From an uncultured Ruaniaceae bacterium (GTDB taxonomy: Bacteria; Actinomycetota; Actinomycetes; Actinomycetales; Beutenbergiaceae): a stretch of DNA of 5,695 nt. The notes below the pieces were generated by a model, which worked only from the letters and a program-made list of their open reading frames with translations, was not told the origin of the DNA and ran no database searches. Positions 1 to 5,695 of the stretch are shown in pieces. The stretch covers positions 1 through 5,695 of the forward strand of contig CAMXUZ010000319.1 in the NCBI GenBank assembly GCA_947251855.1, given 5' to 3'. The number at the start of each line of letters is the position of its first letter. Within the stretch, counting starts at the first letter, position 1. The translations under genes were made by a program, and so were the position numbers.

Positions 1-2
1 AA

Positions 3-2915
3 CCGATCTCCCAGGCGAGCGCGAACCAACGCGCGGGGCGAAGCGGGCGGGTGGCGCCCGGGATCGCGATCCGGCTGTACGAGCAGGAGGATTACGACTC
101 CCGCCCGGAGTTCACCGAGCCGGAGATCCTGCGCACCTCCCTCGCCTCGGTGATCCTGCAGATGACCGCGCTCGGGCTCGGCGATATCGCGAAGTTCCCG
201 TTCGTCGATCCGCCCGATACCCGCGCGATCCGTGACGGGATCAACCTCCTGCACGAACTCGACGCGATCACCACCTCGGGCGCCGCTCTGCGCCGGGGAG
301 ACACCTCCGGCAACCGCCTCACGAAGGTCGGCCGCCAGCTCTCCCAACTACCGATCGACCCCCGGCTGGGGCGCATGCTCATCGAGGCGGGCCGGCTCGG
401 GTGCGTGCGGGAAGTGATGATCATCGTCGCGGGCCTGAGCATCCAGGACGTGCGGGAGCGGCCCGCCGAGCACCAGCAGGCGGCCGACGAGCAGCACGCA
501 CGGTTCGCCGACCGAGATTCGGACTTCCTCGCGATGCTCAACCTGTGGGAGTACCTGCAAACTCAGCAGAAGGAGCTCTCCGGGTCCGCTTTCCGGCGCA
601 CCGTGCGCCGGGAGTTCCTGCACTATCTGCGGATCCGGGAATGGCAGGACGTGTTCACCCAGTTGCGGCACATGGCCAGACCTCTCGGGCTGCACGTGCC
701 CCGCACGAGCGGGAAGCCCGACCCGGACCGGATCCATCAGGCCCTGCTAGCGGGGCTCCTCTCGCACGTGGGCGCGTATCGCGAACGCACCCGGGATTAC
801 CTCGGCGCCCGCGGCGCCCGGTTCGTCATCTTCCCCGGTTCCCACCTGGCGCGGAAGAACCCCGAGTGGGTGATGGCCGCCGAACTCGTGGAGACCTCTC
901 GCCTGTTCGCCCGGCAGGTGGCGAAGATCCAACCGGAGTGGATCGAGCCGCTCGCCGGCCACCTCACCCGTCGCACCTTCTCCGATCCGTACTGGTCCAC
1001 CCGCAACGCCGCAGCGATGGCGCGCGAGAAGGTGATGCTGTTCGGGGTGCCGATCGTTACGGACCGCCCGGTGCCACTCTCGCGGATCGATCCCGAACTC
1101 GCCCGGGAGATGTTCGTGCGCAACGGCCTCGTGGAACGCAATTGGTCCGCCCATCACGAGTTCCTGACCCGCAACGACGAGGTGTGGGAAGAGGCCCGCG
1201 AGCTCACCTCCCGCGCGCGGCGGCCCGATCTGCTCGCCGACGAGGAGCAGCTCGTGGAGTTCTACCTCTCGAAGCTGCCCGAGGAGGTCACGAGTGGGCA
1301 GCATTTCGACAGCTGGTGGAAAACCGCCCGCCAGGACGATCCCCGCCGGCTCGATTTCACGCTCGACCTCCTCGTTCCCGCCCGGCACACGATCGACACC
1401 CGCGCCTATCCGGAGCAGTGGGTGCAGAATGATCTCACCCTGCCCCTCACCTACTCCTACAGCCCCGGCCACGAGAGCGACGGGGTGATGGTGCACATCC
1501 CCATCGCGCTGTTACCGCAGGTGAGCCCCATCGGGTTCGATTGGCTCGTCCCCGGGCTGCTGGATGAACTCGTGCTCGCCACGATCCGGGCCCTGCCGAA
1601 GAAGGTGCGAGTGCAACTCGTGCCCGCCCCCGACACCGCGAGGCAGATCCGGGCCGCCCTGCCGGATTGGTCGGCGACGACGGCGCAGGCCGAGCTCTCC
1701 TTCGCCCGCGCCTTCTGCGAAGCGGCAGCTCGGGTGAAGGGCGCGGAGGTGCCCATTGAGGCGGTCGACACCACCCGGCTCCCCGAACACCTGCAGATGA
1801 CGTTCCGGGTGAATGACGAGCGGGGCGTCATCATCGCTGAGGGCCACGACCTGCCCGGGATCCAACGCCGGCTCAAACGGGAATCGGGCGAAGCGGTGCG
1901 CACGGCGGTACGTTCCGCGCTCTCCAGCGCGCAGCGCGAACAGCTGGAACAGATGCTCACCCCGGCCCCGGCAGAGCCCGCCGCACCCGCCCCCACTCCC
2001 GCCCCGAGTGAACTCAAGGCGGAAGATCTCAGCGACTTCCCCGGCCAGGAGATCCCGGACGTCCTCACCACCTCCTCGGGCGGCGCCGAGGTGCGGGGGT
2101 ACCCCGCGCTCGTGGCCGCGCAGCGGAAGGTCTCGCTGAAGATCCTTGCCGACCCCGCCCAGCAACAGCGCGAACAGGAGCGGGGAGTGGCCCAGTTGCT
2201 CGCCCTGTCGCTGCAGCTTTCCACCACCCGGATCACGAGCCGGTGGAACACTTCCCAGGCCCTCACCATGGCCACCGCCCCCGATCGGACCGAGGATCTC
2301 GTGGCAGATCTGCACCTCGCCGCGGTGCGTTCGATCCGCGCACGAACCGGTGCCGCCGAACGCAAAGAACTCGGGCTGCCCTCCTTCGCCCGCCTGCGCA
2401 CGAAAACCGAGTTCCACGCGTGGCAGGCGTTCCTGCGGGACCGGTTGGAGGACGAGATCTACGCCCTCTCCAGCCACGTCGCCGCGGCCCTCGCGGCGCA
2501 GCGGGAGACGGAGAAGCTCATTTCCGGCGCGTCCTCGATGGCGCTGCTCGCCACCCTGACGGACGTGAAGAACCAGATCGCCGGGCTCATCTACCCCGGA
2601 TTCGTCGCAGCGACCCCGCCGGCGCGGCTGCCCCACCTCGCCCGCTACCTGCAGGCGGCCCAGCTCCGGATCGAGAAGGCCGCCGCCAATCCCCGCACCG
2701 ATGAGGCGCACGCGTGGACGGTGCAGGAACTCACCTCCGAGTGGGAGGCCGCGATGAGTTCGGCGGATTCCGGCGAGCTCGAGCGCTTCGACCGTCTCGC
2801 CGAGGTTCGGTGGCAGTTGGAGGAATTGCGCGTGAGCCTCTTCGCCCAGCAGCTCGGCACCGCGGCCCCCGTCTCGGAGAAACGAATCCGGCGAGCGATA
2901 GCTCAGAACTCGTGA
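3..2915 (+). CDS. hrpA: HrpA-type DEAH-box ATP-dependent RNA helicase, C-terminal part (5' end outside window)
   Basis: This is a 3'-5' RNA helicase of the HrpA family, a cytoplasmic RNP-remodelling ATPase; E. coli HrpA has been linked to mRNA processing and to rescue of stalled or collided ribosomes. The frame is open from the left edge, so the GTG at 51 is an internal valine, not a start. Codons 3-50 read PISQASANQRAGRSGR, which holds helicase motif VI (QRxGRxGR, arginine fingers). Numbering from codon 51, the order is: EFTEPEILRTSLASVILQM and a helicase-associated HA2 region (about 20-130), an HrpA-typical REFLHYLRIREWQDVF stretch (about 187-202), an OB-fold around YLGARGARFVIFPGSHLARK (about 250-270), DPYWSTRNAAAMAREKV (about 312), then a long HrpA-specific C-terminal region (DUF3418-like). 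A Pro/Ala-rich linker (about 637-655) interrupts that region. The C terminus (SLFAQQLGT...EKRIRRA) is family-typical and intact. About 970 residues are present; full-length HrpA is about 1300, so the missing part should carry Walker A and DEAH. Identification is firm; physiological role is by homology. Confidence 0.95.
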   Translation, partial: PISQASANQRAGRSGRVAPGIAIRLYEQEDYDSRPEFTEPEILRTSLASVILQMTALGLGDIAKFPFVDPPDTRAIRDGINLLHELDAITTSGAALRRGDTSGNRLTKVGRQLSQLPIDPRLGRMLIEAGRLGCVREVMIIVAGLSIQDVRERPAEHQQAADEQHARFADRDSDFLAMLNLWEYLQTQQKELSGSAFRRTVRREFLHYLRIREWQDVFTQLRHMARPLGLHVPRTSGKPDPDRIHQALLAGLLSHVGAYRERTRDYLGARGARFVIFPGSHLARKNPEWVMAAELVETSRLFARQVAKIQPEWIEPLAGHLTRRTFSDPYWSTRNAAAMAREKVMLFGVPIVTDRPVPLSRIDPELAREMFVRNGLVERNWSAHHEFLTRNDEVWEEARELTSRARRPDLLADEEQLVEFYLSKLPEEVTSGQHFDSWWKTARQDDPRRLDFTLDLLVPARHTIDTRAYPEQWVQNDLTLPLTYSYSPGHESDGVMVHIPIALLPQVSPIGFDWLVPGLLDELVLATIRALPKKVRVQLVPAPDTARQIRAALPDWSATTAQAELSFARAFCEAAARVKGAEVPIEAVDTTRLPEHLQMTFRVNDERGVIIAEGHDLPGIQRRLKRESGEAVRTAVRSALSSAQREQLEQMLTPAPAEPAAPAPTPAPSELKAEDLSDFPGQEIPDVLTTSSGGAEVRGYPALVAAQRKVSLKILADPAQQQREQERGVAQLLALSLQLSTTRITSRWNTSQALTMATAPDRTEDLVADLHLAAVRSIRARTGAAERKELGLPSFARLRTKTEFHAWQAFLRDRLEDEIYALSSHVAAALAAQRETEKLISGASSMALLATLTDVKNQIAGLIYPGFVAATPPARLPHLARYLQAAQLRIEKAAANPRTDEAHAWTVQELTSEWEAAMSSADSGELERFDRLAEVRWQLEELRVSLFAQQLGTAAPVSEKRIRRAIAQNS

Positions 2916-3334
2916 ACCTCCCGCTGCGCATCGCGGCCGTCGCCGCATGGATGGCGCTGATCTTCTTCTTCTCCTCCCAGACCGGGGGTGAGTCTGCGGG
3001 CTTGAGTACCCGCGTCGTCGACCTGCTCGCCCCGGCGTTCCCCGCCCTCGACCCGGCCGTGCTCGGCACACTCGTGCGCAAGGCCGCCCACGTGAGCGAG
3101 TTCGCGGTGCTCGGCGCCTTACTCCCGTGGGCGTGGCCGCGGGAGGCTCGGTGGCCCCTCCTCGCGCCACTGCTGATCGGGATCGGGTATGCGGCCTCCG
3201 ACGAGGTGCACCAACTGTTCGTGCCGGGCCGCTCGGGCCAGGTGAGCGATGTCCTCATCGATGCGGTCGGCGGGCTCAGCGGCATCGCCCTGGTGGCAGG
3301 GGTCCGCCGTCGCCGCGATCGCGACGAGGGCTAG
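2912..3334 (+). CDS. VanZ-family small integral membrane protein
   Basis: A 140-residue polytopic membrane protein of the VanZ-like family. VanZ itself gives low-level teicoplanin resistance by an unresolved mechanism, and most chromosomal relatives have no known function. Hydrophobic segments lie at about residues 5-20, 60-76, 82-98 and 113-132. Family signatures are FFFSSQTG after the first segment (18-25), RKAAHVSEF (56-64), SDEVHQLFVPGRSG (96-109) and SDVLIDAVGG (112-121). The short RRRRDR tail is probably cytoplasmic by the positive-inside rule. I chose the GTG at 2912 because it overlaps the hrpA stop by 4 nt (GTGA) and keeps the whole first membrane segment; the in-frame ATG at 2951 would cut that segment. 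No Shine-Dalgarno sequence precedes the GTG at normal spacing, so translation probably depends on ribosomes finishing hrpA. The frame stays open upstream to about 2714, but that part is inside hrpA and looks non-coding. Family assignment is firm; function is unknown, and a resistance role should not be assumed. Confidence 0.9.
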   Translation: MNLPLRIAAVAAWMALIFFFSSQTGGESAGLSTRVVDLLAPAFPALDPAVLGTLVRKAAHVSEFAVLGALLPWAWPREARWPLLAPLLIGIGYAASDEVHQLFVPGRSGQVSDVLIDAVGGLSGIALVAGVRRRRDRDEG

Positions 3335-3347
3335 AATTGCGGGCGTG
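3332..3347 (+). promoter_or_regulatory. Predicted -10 box for a leaderless transcript, overlapping the vanZ stop codon
   Basis: TAGAAT at 3332-3337 matches the TANNNT/TAnaaT -10 consensus of actinobacterial housekeeping promoters and stands out as AT-rich in a GC-rich setting. Seven bases (TGCGGGC) separate it from GTG at 3345, so a transcript starting at that G would have no 5' leader. Its first three bases are the TAG stop of vanZ. No -35 hexamer is visible at 17-18 nt spacing (GTCGCC or CGTCGC there), which is common in promoters of this kind. No Shine-Dalgarno sequence precedes the GTG, which agrees with leaderless initiation. Inference only; the transcription start is not measured. Confidence 0.55.
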
Positions 3348-4286
3348 CAGGTGTTGAGGGAAACCGACTGGCGCGAACGCGAGCGCGCGCACGAGGCGCG
3401 GGCACGGGCGCTGACGGCGGGGCACCGGGAACGTAGAGCCCGGGGCGAGGCACACCCCGTGGAGGACTTCCTGTGGACCTACTACTCCCTCAAACCCAGC
3501 CACCTGCACCGGTGGCACCCCGGAGCCGGGATCCTGCTGGAGAACGCCGCCGCAGATCCGGGCTCCCCCGCCCGCCGGGACTGGCGTTTCTACGGGGCCG
3601 ACGGGGAGGGCCTGTACGTCGACGCCGATGCATTGCTCGGTGAGCGGGGAACCACGGTGGGCTACATCGAGGGCCTCCTCACCGCGACGGCGGCCCGGCC
3701 CGCGAGGTTCGGCTGCTTCGGGCTGCACGAGTGGGCGATGGTGTACAAGCAGCAGCCCACCCAGGTGCGGCACCAGAACGTGCCGTTGCGGCTGGCGAAT
3801 GAGGAGATCGACGCCGTCGTGGACTCCCACCGGATCTCCTGCACCCACTTCGACGCGTACCGGTTCTTCACCCCTGAGGCGGCCCCGCTGAACGCCGAGG
3901 AACTGACGCGAGCAACCCAGGTGCAGCGGGAGCAGCCCGGTTGCCTGCACGCCGGGATGGACCTGTACAAGTGGGCGGGCAAGCTCGGCCCGCTCATCCC
4001 CGGCGATCTGCTCCTCGATACCTTCGAGCTCGCCCGGGACATCCGCGAGGTGGACATGCAGGCCTCCCCCTACGACGTCTCCGAGTACGTCGGCGCCGAT
4101 GGTGCCCCGCTCGTCCCGATCGCGATCGAGGGGGCAGCAGGCAAACGGCAGTACGTCGCCCGCCAGCGCGAGTTCACCCGCCGCGGAGGCGAGCTGCGCA
4201 GGCGGATCGGGTCAGCGATTCAGGTCGCCCGGCGCAGCCGCCGGTTGCGGTCCGCCCCGAACACCACCGCGTCGAAGGTCTGCTGA
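3345..4286 (+). CDS. Conserved actinobacterial protein, commonly labelled 3-methyladenine DNA glycosylase (activity unproven)
   Basis: A soluble 313-residue protein with no signal peptide or membrane segment. From memory, close relatives are widespread in Actinomycetota and carry the product name 3-methyladenine DNA glycosylase. I see neither a helix-hairpin-helix of the AlkA type nor a recognisable Tag or AAG/MPG motif, so the name may be an inherited annotation. Conserved-looking blocks are HPVEDFLWTYYS (37-48), HLHRWHPG (53-60), FGCFGLHEWAMVY (122-134), SHRISCTHFDAYRFF (161-175), QPGCLHAGMDLYKWA (197-211) and SPYDVSEY (241-248). They are rich in His, Cys, Trp and acidic residues, as in an enzyme or metal-binding site. 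The start at GTG 3345 begins just before the family-like N terminus (LRETDWRERERAHEAR) and sits 7 nt after a -10 box; GTG 3351 is an alternative two codons later. The upstream frame to 3249 lies inside vanZ. The last 22 or so residues are basic (VARRSRRLRS...) and are encoded opposite the convergent gene, longer than I expect for relatives. The gene is certain; the function is not. Confidence 0.88.
   Translation: MQVLRETDWRERERAHEARARALTAGHRERRARGEAHPVEDFLWTYYSLKPSHLHRWHPGAGILLENAAADPGSPARRDWRFYGADGEGLYVDADALLGERGTTVGYIEGLLTATAARPARFGCFGLHEWAMVYKQQPTQVRHQNVPLRLANEEIDAVVDSHRISCTHFDAYRFFTPEAAPLNAEELTRATQVQREQPGCLHAGMDLYKWAGKLGPLIPGDLLLDTFELARDIREVDMQASPYDVSEYVGADGAPLVPIAIEGAAGKRQYVARQREFTRRGGELRRRIGSAIQVARRSRRLRSAPNTTASKVC
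4220..4286. other. Tail-to-tail overlap of two convergent genes (67 bp)
   Basis: The plus-strand gene ends with TGA at 4284-4286 and the minus-strand glycosyltransferase ends with TGA at 4222-4220, so their 3' ends share 67 bp. The shared DNA encodes an Arg-rich end in both proteins (ARRSRRLR on one strand, RNRRLRRAT on the other). No terminator fits between them. A short CCGGC/GCCGG inverted repeat (4229-4233 and 4240-4244, 6-nt loop) lies in the overlap but has no T run. Opposing transcripts would have complementary 3' ends. Confidence 0.85.
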
Positions 4287-5695
4287 AGCTTGTCCGGGTC
4301 GTAGTGCTTGGCCACCCAGCTCTGGGCGGCTTTCGCCTCCGGTGAGACCGAGGGCGCCGGGCCCGCGGCCTCGATCCGTGCTGCGGCGTCCGCCGCCGTG
4401 GCGACCACCCATTCCTTCGGGTACACCGCCCCGGCGCCTCCCCACCGCACGAGGTCCGGCCAGTCGCGCACGACGGGTAGCGCCCCGGAGGCGACCCCCT
4501 GCACGAGCGAATCGTGTTGGCCCTCGAGCCGGGAGGAGGAGAGGATGACCCCCACCCGCGTGAGGGTGGTCGACAGGTCCTCGGTGAAGCCGGTGACCTC
4601 GACGGCGTCCTTGAACTTCAGGATCCGCCGCGTGAGATCCTCGTAATAGCCGTCCGCGCCCGTATTCGCCGGCGCGGTCTCCCCGACGAGGAGCAACCGC
4701 CAGGTCGGGTCGGTTTCCCGGAGCTTCTCGACGACGTCGAACGCCCACTGGGGATCCTTGCTCACCTTGTTCCAGCCCACGAGCCCGATCGTCCGGGCCG
4801 CTTCGGGCCGCTTGGTGCGTTGCAACTCCGGCAAGTCCACTCGTTCGGGAATGACGACGCTCCGGGTCGCCCGGGCAGCGGGGGCGGTTCGGGCGACGAC
4901 GTCACGGATCGTTTCGGCGACGAAGATCGTGCGCCCGACCTCCTCCCACGCGGTGAGCAGCGGCATCGGGGTCATCGCTTCGTATTTACGCACGCGCCCG
5001 ATGATCGGGACGTCGGTGTCGAGCAGGCTCGCCCACACCAGCGCGCGGTGGCCCCATTCCACGAAGATCGCCTCCGCCCATTCCAGATCGGCCGCGAGCG
5101 CGGGCGGGAGCGGAATCCGCATCCCCGATAGGGAGTACCGCAGCTTCGCGGCGATGAGCGAACGCAGGTCGGTCTGCGCGGCGAGGCCGGGAACCGAGGC
5201 GAGTTCACGGAACCGCACCTCCCGTCCGGAGTCGGCGTACTCGGGATTCTGATAGTGGGCGATGAGCGGCTGCACCATCTCCGAGTTATCGAGGGTGAGC
5301 ACGAGCACGCGGGAGGCGTCCTCGGCGCGGGGGCGGGCGGCGACGTCCCGGCGCGGCTCGGTGAGCGCCTTGACGGCGGTGGAACGGTGCAGCGGAGCGA
5401 GGAAGGAGTCCGGGGAGGTGAGCAGCGGCGAGGGGTCGGTGAGCAGGTGGCGGGTGGGGTGGAACGCGATCGCGAGCGCGTCGGTGAGCCGGCTCGCCGC
5501 AGCCGGCATGTCGGAACGGGCGAGGGCGGCATCGGCGTCGAGGGCGACGGTTCCCACCCGGGCGAATCCGCCTCGGCGGTAGCTGATCGCGATGAAGTCG
5601 GAGAAGGCGTCGACGTCCTCGATGCGCAACCCTGCCACCTCGGCGAGCACCGGGCGGGAGTCCGCGGTGGGATCGGCAGCGGGGACGTCGACGAG
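4220..5695 (-). CDS. GT-B glycosyltransferase, family 4-like (5' end outside window)
   Basis: Predicted to move a sugar from a nucleotide-sugar donor onto a glycan, lipid or polymer acceptor, probably for a capsule, wall or other surface glycoconjugate; donor and acceptor cannot be read. Numbering is from the GTG at 5650. The frame stays open for 15 more codons (LVDVPAADPTADSRP) to the window edge and no Shine-Dalgarno precedes that GTG, so the true start is probably outside. The first 110 or so residues match no domain I know. A Rossmann-like N-terminal half begins at RVLVLTLDNSEMVQPL (114-129) and includes AEAIFVEWGHRALVWASLL (192-210), close to the FCEWxxGNAVWYS block I know from polysaccharide glycosyltransferases. 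The C-terminal donor domain runs from TIGLVGWNKVSKDPQWA (287-303) through WRLLLVGE (317-324), VEVTGF (350-355), LSSSRLEGQHDSLVQGVASG (370-389) and ALPVVRDWPD (390-399). The EX7E motif reads E376...Q384, with glutamine for the second glutamate. No transmembrane helix or signal peptide is seen. It converges on and overlaps the plus-strand gene. Confidence 0.9.
   Translation of the reverse strand, partial: LVDVPAADPTADSRPVLAEVAGLRIEDVDAFSDFIAISYRRGGFARVGTVALDADAALARSDMPAAASRLTDALAIAFHPTRHLLTDPSPLLTSPDSFLAPLHRSTAVKALTEPRRDVAARPRAEDASRVLVLTLDNSEMVQPLIAHYQNPEYADSGREVRFRELASVPGLAAQTDLRSLIAAKLRYSLSGMRIPLPPALAADLEWAEAIFVEWGHRALVWASLLDTDVPIIGRVRKYEAMTPMPLLTAWEEVGRTIFVAETIRDVVARTAPAARATRSVVIPERVDLPELQRTKRPEAARTIGLVGWNKVSKDPQWAFDVVEKLRETDPTWRLLLVGETAPANTGADGYYEDLTRRILKFKDAVEVTGFTEDLSTTLTRVGVILSSSRLEGQHDSLVQGVASGALPVVRDWPDLVRWGGAGAVYPKEWVVATAADAAARIEAAGPAPSVSPEAKAAQSWVAKHYDPDKLQQTFDAVVFGADRNRRLRRAT

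Noticed and set aside
51..53. GTG as the start of the helicase gene
   Set aside because: Codons 3-50 continue the same frame and encode helicase motif VI, so this GTG is an internal valine and the gene is cut by the window edge.
401..1432. Plus-strand open frame of 343 codons in another frame of hrpA
   Set aside because: Arg/Ala/Pro-rich shadow translation with no motif; the hrpA frame is conserved throughout this stretch.
2714..2911. Upstream extension of the VanZ-like protein
   Set aside because: This part overlaps the well-conserved hrpA C terminus and translates to Arg/Gly-rich sequence without VanZ features. The GTG at 2912 gives a family-typical N terminus.
1512..3170. Long minus-strand open frame (552 codons) opposite hrpA, and a second at 1457-2401
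   Set aside because: Low-complexity Arg/Gly/Pro/Ser translation typical of antisense frames in GC-rich DNA. It lies opposite an intact HrpA coding region with clear family motifs.
2912..3334. VanZ-like gene as a teicoplanin resistance determinant
   Set aside because: No vanA-type cluster genes (vanS, vanR, vanH, vanA, vanX) are present, and most chromosomal VanZ-family members have no shown resistance role.
4229..4244. CCGGC/GCCGG inverted repeat as a terminator for the convergent genes
   Set aside because: The stem is only 5 bp, it lies within both coding regions and has no T run; short GC inverted repeats are expected by chance here.
5648..5650. GTG (minus strand) as the true start of the glycosyltransferase
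   Set aside because: The frame stays open to the window edge, no Shine-Dalgarno precedes the GTG, and the sequence on both sides reads as continuous protein. An outside start is more likely, though not proven.

Overview
The window is a GC-rich, densely coding stretch of a bacterial chromosome. I read it as an actinobacterium (Actinomycetota) for four reasons. Codons end overwhelmingly in G or C, and GTG starts fit best. The HrpA-type helicase and the protein at 3345-4286 both have the sequence character I know from actinobacterial genomes. The one visible promoter has the actinobacterial leaderless layout, with a TANNNT box about 7 nt before GTG. I cannot name a genus.

Layout from left to right. 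(1) 3-2915, plus strand: the C-terminal part of an HrpA-type DEAH-box RNA helicase. Its 5' end, with the ATP-binding motifs, lies outside the window, and the frame enters open from the left edge. (2) 2912-3334, plus strand: a 140-residue VanZ-family membrane protein whose GTG overlaps the hrpA stop (GTGA), so the two are probably translationally coupled. (3) A TAGAAT -10 box that uses the vanZ TAG stop as its first three bases. It is followed by a likely leaderless gene at 3345-4286, plus strand: a 313-residue conserved actinobacterial protein often labelled 3-methyladenine DNA glycosylase, although I see no motif that supports that name. (4) 4220-5695, minus strand: a family 4-like GT-B glycosyltransferase. 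It converges on gene 3 with a 67-bp tail-to-tail overlap, and its 5' end runs off the right edge.

There is no non-coding stretch over 300 bases. The only gap between genes is the 10 nt between vanZ and the next gene. I found no tRNA, rRNA, CRISPR array, insertion sequence, attachment site or convincing terminator.

The genes do not form an obvious pathway. The helicase is a translation or RNA quality-control factor, VanZ-like proteins are linked to the cell envelope or teicoplanin resistance, and the glycosyltransferase probably builds a surface polysaccharide or glycoconjugate. This looks like an ordinary chromosomal region, and I found no convincing undescribed system. The points worth a second look are the promoter built on a stop codon, the convergent overlap that adds a basic tail to one protein, the altered EX7E motif in the glycosyltransferase with its unrecognised N-terminal region, and the doubtful glycosylase label.
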